DNA from: Candidatus Cibiobacter qucibialis
GTDB lineage: Bacteria; Bacillota; Clostridia; Oscillospirales; Ruminococcaceae
Assembly: GCA_004000625.1 (NCBI GenBank)
Contig: SAUS01000017.1
Span: forward strand, 1 to 40,379
Direction: 5' to 3'
DNA length: 40,379 nt
Shown here: in pieces, positions 37,382 to 40,379 of the stretch
Numbering within the stretch: the stretch's first letter is position 1
Layout: the number at the start of each line of letters is the position of its first letter
Program-made: the position numbers and the translations under genes
The notes under the pieces: generated by a model
The model's input: only the letters and a program-made list of their open reading frames with translations
What the model was told of the DNA's origin: nothing
The model's database searches: none

Positions 37382-38674
37382 ATGACTACGCATGAAATTC
37401 TGTTAGCGGCGCAGGCGGCAAAGCTGCCGCTGGCGCTGGCAGATACCGATACCAAAAACGCTGCGCTGGAAGCCATGGCAGTTGCCCTGGTGGAAAACAG
37501 CGATGCAATTCTGGCCGCCAACAAGCAGGATCTGGCCGCCGCACGCGGGCGCATCAGCGATGTAATGCTGGACCGTCTTGCCCTGACCCCTGCCCGGCTG
37601 GCCGCCATGGCCAAGGGCATGCGTGAGGTTGCCGCCCTGCCGGACCCGGTGGGCGCCGTGCTACGCAAAATTGTGCGGCCGAACGGGCTGCTCATTGAAA
37701 AAACCTCGGTGCCCATGGGCGTGATCGCCATTATTTATGAAAGCCGCCCCAACGTGACTTCCGACGCCGCCGCGCTGGCCCTGAAAGCCGGCAGCGCCTG
37801 TGTGCTGCGCTGCGGGCGCGATGCCTGGGCCAGCTGCCATGCCATTGTCAACGCTCTGCGCTGCGGTCTGGCCCGTGCCGGCCTGCCGGAAAGTGCCGTC
37901 AGCCTGATTGAGGACACTACCCACGCTTCCGCCAACGAGCTGATGACGGCAAACGGTCTGGTGGATCTGCTGATTCCCCGCGGCGGTGCCGGGCTGATCC
38001 GCGCCTGTGTGGAAAACGCCACGGTGCCCTGTATCCAGACCGGGACCGGCATCTGCCATGTATATGTGGACAAAGCCGCCGACCTGAACATGGCGGTGGA
38101 TATCATTGAGAACGCCAAAACCAGCCGCCCCAGCGTGTGCAATGCCGAGGAAGTGTGCCTGGTACACAAGGATGTTGCCGCAGGGTTTCTGCCGTTGCTG
38201 AAAGCCCGCCTGGTGGATGCCCGCGCAGCTGCCGGGCTGGTTCCGGTGGATCTGCGGCTGGATGAGCGCGCCGCCGCCATCATTCCCGGAACACCCGCCG
38301 GCGAGCAGGATTTTGACACTGAATTTTTGAACTACATCCTGGCCATTGCCGTGGTGGATGATGTGGATGCTGCCATTGCCCACATTGCCCGCCATTCCAC
38401 CCACCACAGTGAGGCCATCATCACGGCGGACGATACCGCCGCAGACCGCTTTACCACCTGTGTGGACAGCGCCGCCGTGTATGTCAACGCCTCCACCCGC
38501 TTTACCGATGGCGGAGAGTTTGGCCTGGGGTGCGAAATGGGCATCAGCACCCAAAAGCTGCATGCCCGCGGCCCCATGGGCCTGGCCGAGCTGTGCAGCT
38601 ACAAATATATCATCCACGGCTCCGGCCAGACCCGCGGCGGTTCTGCGGCAAAATTGCAGAATCCGTGTAATTGA
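37382..38674 (+). CDS. proA: Glutamate-5-semialdehyde dehydrogenase (gamma-glutamyl phosphate reductase)
   Basis: A 430-aa ProA that reduces gamma-glutamyl phosphate with NADPH, the second step of proline synthesis. Diagnostic segments are VPMGVIAIIYESRPNVTSD, SACVLRCGRDA, VDLLIPRGGAGLI and the active-site Cys in SRPSVCNAEEVCLVH. The C-terminus FTDGGEFGLGCEMGISTQKL and GPMGLAELCSYKYI is complete. The ATG at 37382 is preceded by AAAGGAG and is preferred over the longer frame from 37301, which reads through the repeat. It is the third gene of proC-proB-proA, 97 bases after proB. Confidence 0.97.
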   Translation: MTTHEILLAAQAAKLPLALADTDTKNAALEAMAVALVENSDAILAANKQDLAAARGRISDVMLDRLALTPARLAAMAKGMREVAALPDPVGAVLRKIVRPNGLLIEKTSVPMGVIAIIYESRPNVTSDAAALALKAGSACVLRCGRDAWASCHAIVNALRCGLARAGLPESAVSLIEDTTHASANELMTANGLVDLLIPRGGAGLIRACVENATVPCIQTGTGICHVYVDKAADLNMAVDIIENAKTSRPSVCNAEEVCLVHKDVAAGFLPLLKARLVDARAAAGLVPVDLRLDERAAAIIPGTPAGEQDFDTEFLNYILAIAVVDDVDAAIAHIARHSTHHSEAIITADDTAADRFTTCVDSAAVYVNASTRFTDGGEFGLGCEMGISTQKLHARGPMGLAELCSYKYIIHGSGQTRGGSAAKLQNPCN

Positions 38675-38704
38675 TTGTAGCACAGGATACAACATTCGCA
38701 GAAG

Positions 38705-38860
38705 ACGGTCTTGACCGTTCCCTACAGAGCATTTTATTATGTGCTGCCTGCCAATAAATGTGCTGTAGGGCGGGATGCCCTCATCCTACCGCGGAGAAAC
38801 CTTGCTGATTGCAGCAAACGATGCAAGCCATTTGTAGGGGACGATGCCTGCATTGTCCCG
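38705..38860. repeat. Cluster of three REP-like hairpin units
   Basis: The 314-base gap between proA and the DUF3810 gene holds no gene. One unit is inverted (38705-38727: ACGGTCTTGACCGT then CCCTACAG); two are direct (38763-38792 with CTGTAGGGCGGGATGCCC, and 38832-38860 with TGTAGGGGACGATGCC). Each pairs internally, with a TGTAGGG edge in common. Confidence 0.65.
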
Positions 38861-38925
38861 CATGTCGGACCCTGTCTAATCCCCCCACCTCAAACTCCGT
38901 CGCCCGCTTAAATTTCCATCATCAC

Positions 38926-38969
38926 AAAAAGCATATGCCCGCGCATTCCGCGCCCGGCATATGCTTTTT
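38926..38969. terminator. Bidirectional terminator between proA and the DUF3810 gene
   Basis: AAAAAGCATATGCC (38926-38939) and GGCATATGCTTTTT (38956-38969) form a perfect 14-bp stem with T runs on both strands, 19 bases from the DUF3810 stop. Confidence 0.92.
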
Positions 38970-38988
38970 CTGTTATCGCACTATAAAC

Positions 38989-40107
38989 TTATTTTCCCTG
39001 CGCCATCGGATAATAATACTCCACCAACAAATCCACGCAGGCCCCATAGCTTTTCATGCCCAGGGTCTGGTCATACCCGCGCAGAAAACCGGTATACACC
39101 GTGCTGCCTGCCTCTTTGACCGGGCCTTCCCACTTGGCCCAATAGGCGTTGTTGTCGGCCAGGTCGGTGCGGGCAGCATCGCACAGGGTGCGGTAATTTT
39201 CGCTGGCGGCCTGCGGGTCAGCGCTGTACCAGGCGTTGGAAAGGTACAGGTAGCCCATCAGCCAACCGGAATATTCATATGCCGCATCACCACAGGTGGT
39301 GGAAGCCCGGATCGCCACAAAGTTTGCTTCCTGCTCGGCCGCCACGCCGCGCTGGTGGCTGAACTCGTGCGCAATGGTGGCGGGCAAAAACACCGCCGGG
39401 CAGTCCACATTCAGGGTGCTTTCGCCAAACAGGGGGCACAGGTAGCCGGTAAAGCCTGCCGCGCTCATCAGCTTGGAATAAAACGCCGGTTTGGGGCTGC
39501 GGTGCGGCCCGGCCAAAAAGGGATATTCCGCCACAATGCCGTCATACACATGGCCGGTGTTCAGCAAAATTTTCTCCTTGCTCACGGCGAACAGACCGGT
39601 TTCGTCCCGTGGGACGGTATCAGCGGCGGCGTTCACCTGCTCGGCAAACCACACGGTGGTGGCGGCCAGCTGTTCCACGCTCAGGGCCGGGGCCTGCATG
39701 TTGGCCTGCGCGGCAAAGCTGGGTGCATAATACTGGGTGCCCCACAAAGCGCACACCCCGGCATAGATCCACACCGCCGCGGTGCCCACATGCAGCACCC
39801 AGGCGGCAAAGCCTGCCTGTTTGCGGTGCATAGCCCGCACAATGCGCTGCACCAGCCGAACCAGGCAGATCAGAATGGCCGCCGTGGCAGCCAGCTCACA
39901 AAAGCTGAAGGGTAGCGGCTCCACCAGCGCAGAAACAAACCGCTTGACCGGCATGGAAACATACTCCACCCACCACTGCATGGCCGCGGCACTGCGGCGT
40001 GCGGCCCAGAACACCCCCAGCGCCGCCACCCCGCCGCCCAGCAGGGACAGCCCGGCTTTGTGGGCGCGGCCAAACGCACGCACGGCGGCTGATACTTTTT
40101 TCTGCAT
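38989..40107 (-). CDS. DUF3810 family membrane-anchored metallopeptidase-like protein
   Basis: A 372-aa protein. Three hydrophobic segments lie in the first 125 residues (about 18-36, 68-88, 104-122), and the rest is probably extracytoplasmic. The zinc-peptidase motif HEFSH is at 247-251 within LPATIAHEFSHQRGVAAEQE, with Glu260 a likely third ligand, matching DUF3810. Substrate and role are unknown; surface proteolysis is inferred. GGGGAAAAC precedes the ATG. It is monocistronic, with a terminator right behind. Upstream, a 9-base direct repeat (GGTGTATCT twice, 40155-40172) may be regulatory. Confidence 0.87.
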   Translation of the reverse strand: MQKKVSAAVRAFGRAHKAGLSLLGGGVAALGVFWAARRSAAAMQWWVEYVSMPVKRFVSALVEPLPFSFCELAATAAILICLVRLVQRIVRAMHRKQAGFAAWVLHVGTAAVWIYAGVCALWGTQYYAPSFAAQANMQAPALSVEQLAATTVWFAEQVNAAADTVPRDETGLFAVSKEKILLNTGHVYDGIVAEYPFLAGPHRSPKPAFYSKLMSAAGFTGYLCPLFGESTLNVDCPAVFLPATIAHEFSHQRGVAAEQEANFVAIRASTTCGDAAYEYSGWLMGYLYLSNAWYSADPQAASENYRTLCDAARTDLADNNAYWAKWEGPVKEAGSTVYTGFLRGYDQTLGMKSYGACVDLLVEYYYPMAQGK

Positions 40108-40265
40108 CTTGTTTTCCCCTATTTATCGCAACTTTTATCTCATAATTTTTCTAAGGTGTATCTGGTGTATCTGAAAACAAAGAAAATGACGGATATTTCG
40201 CAAACACAAGCAGGATGTAAGGCAAAGAGCCGCAGGAATCCTTTGTGGATTTCAAGACCTATTAA

Positions 40266-40379
40266 GGCAATACCGCACAATCCCCGCCTTACGGCTTAAG
40301 CACCGCTTCGGCGGCTGCGGCACGGCATCTGCGTTGCCAAAATGCTCGATAATACATCCAGTATTATCTGCGCTTTTGG
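40266..40379 (-). repeat. MITE-like repeat, copy D (partial, short form)
   Basis: Begins with GGCAATACCGCACAATCC after a TTAA flank (40262-40265) and runs to the window end, in the same orientation as copy C. Like copy B it lacks the 112-bp middle (AATGCTCGATAATACATCC joins both halves). Only the first two thirds are visible. Confidence 0.85.

Noticed and set aside
1..40379. Possible circular molecule, because both ends carry the same repeat with TTAA flanks
   Set aside because: Both ends show the same terminus of the element facing inward, and one is the long and the other the short form, so they are not two halves of one copy. Housekeeping gene content also indicates chromosome.

Overview
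The window is 40.4 kb of chromosomal DNA from a GC-rich member of the Clostridia (Bacillota). Gene content and style fit the Faecalibacterium/Gemmiger/Subdoligranulum group of the Oscillospiraceae, but that placement is inference from gene families, not a search. Supporting signs are an hrcA-grpE-dnaK-dnaJ cluster with a perfect CIRCE operator, a tryptophan-type T-box leader, a SpoVT regulator, trmK-nif3 and cysteine desulfurase-thiI pairs, RqcH, and housekeeping promoters close to TTGACA/TATAAT. Both ends of the window lie inside copies of one dispersed repeat, so this is probably a whole contig broken at repeats. I found no phage, plasmid, CRISPR, rRNA or tRNA.

Layout. 1-6 kb (minus): rqcH, nif3-like, trmK, a DUF1858 mini-protein and a large DUF2142 membrane protein. 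6-12 kb (minus): the heat-shock operon and spoVT. 12-18 kb: a decayed response-regulator receiver, a Nudix hydrolase (plus), a Cof-type phosphatase with gpsA, a metallophosphoesterase overlapping a ParB-like/PnrA-like fusion, and a small membrane exporter (plus). 18-21.8 kb (minus): a probable tryptophan ABC transporter behind a T-box and a short upstream ORF. 21.8-29.4 kb (minus): an envelope-related run with an LCP protein fused to an erythromycin-esterase-like domain, a polytopic membrane protein, FtsW/RodA, and a 720-aa protein joining a degenerate CinA-like domain to a degenerate class B sortase across one membrane segment. 29.6-33.4 kb (minus): cinA, thiI and a cysteine desulfurase. 33.7-35.5 kb (minus): an aldo/keto reductase and a TVP38-type membrane protein. 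35.7-38.7 kb (plus): proC-proB-proA, the complete route from glutamate to proline. 39-40.1 kb (minus): a DUF3810 membrane metallopeptidase.

The most unusual content is the pair of multidomain surface proteins, both of which keep the enzyme fold signature but have lost catalytic residues, and the cytoplasmic ParB-like/PnrA fusion. Intergenic DNA carries three repeat families: a MITE-like element with 18-bp inverted ends (four copies), AT-rich palindromes (three copies, one between proB and proA), and REP-like hairpins. Several start codons were moved inward from the longest reading frame because a good ribosome binding site precedes the inner ATG; these are noted per gene.
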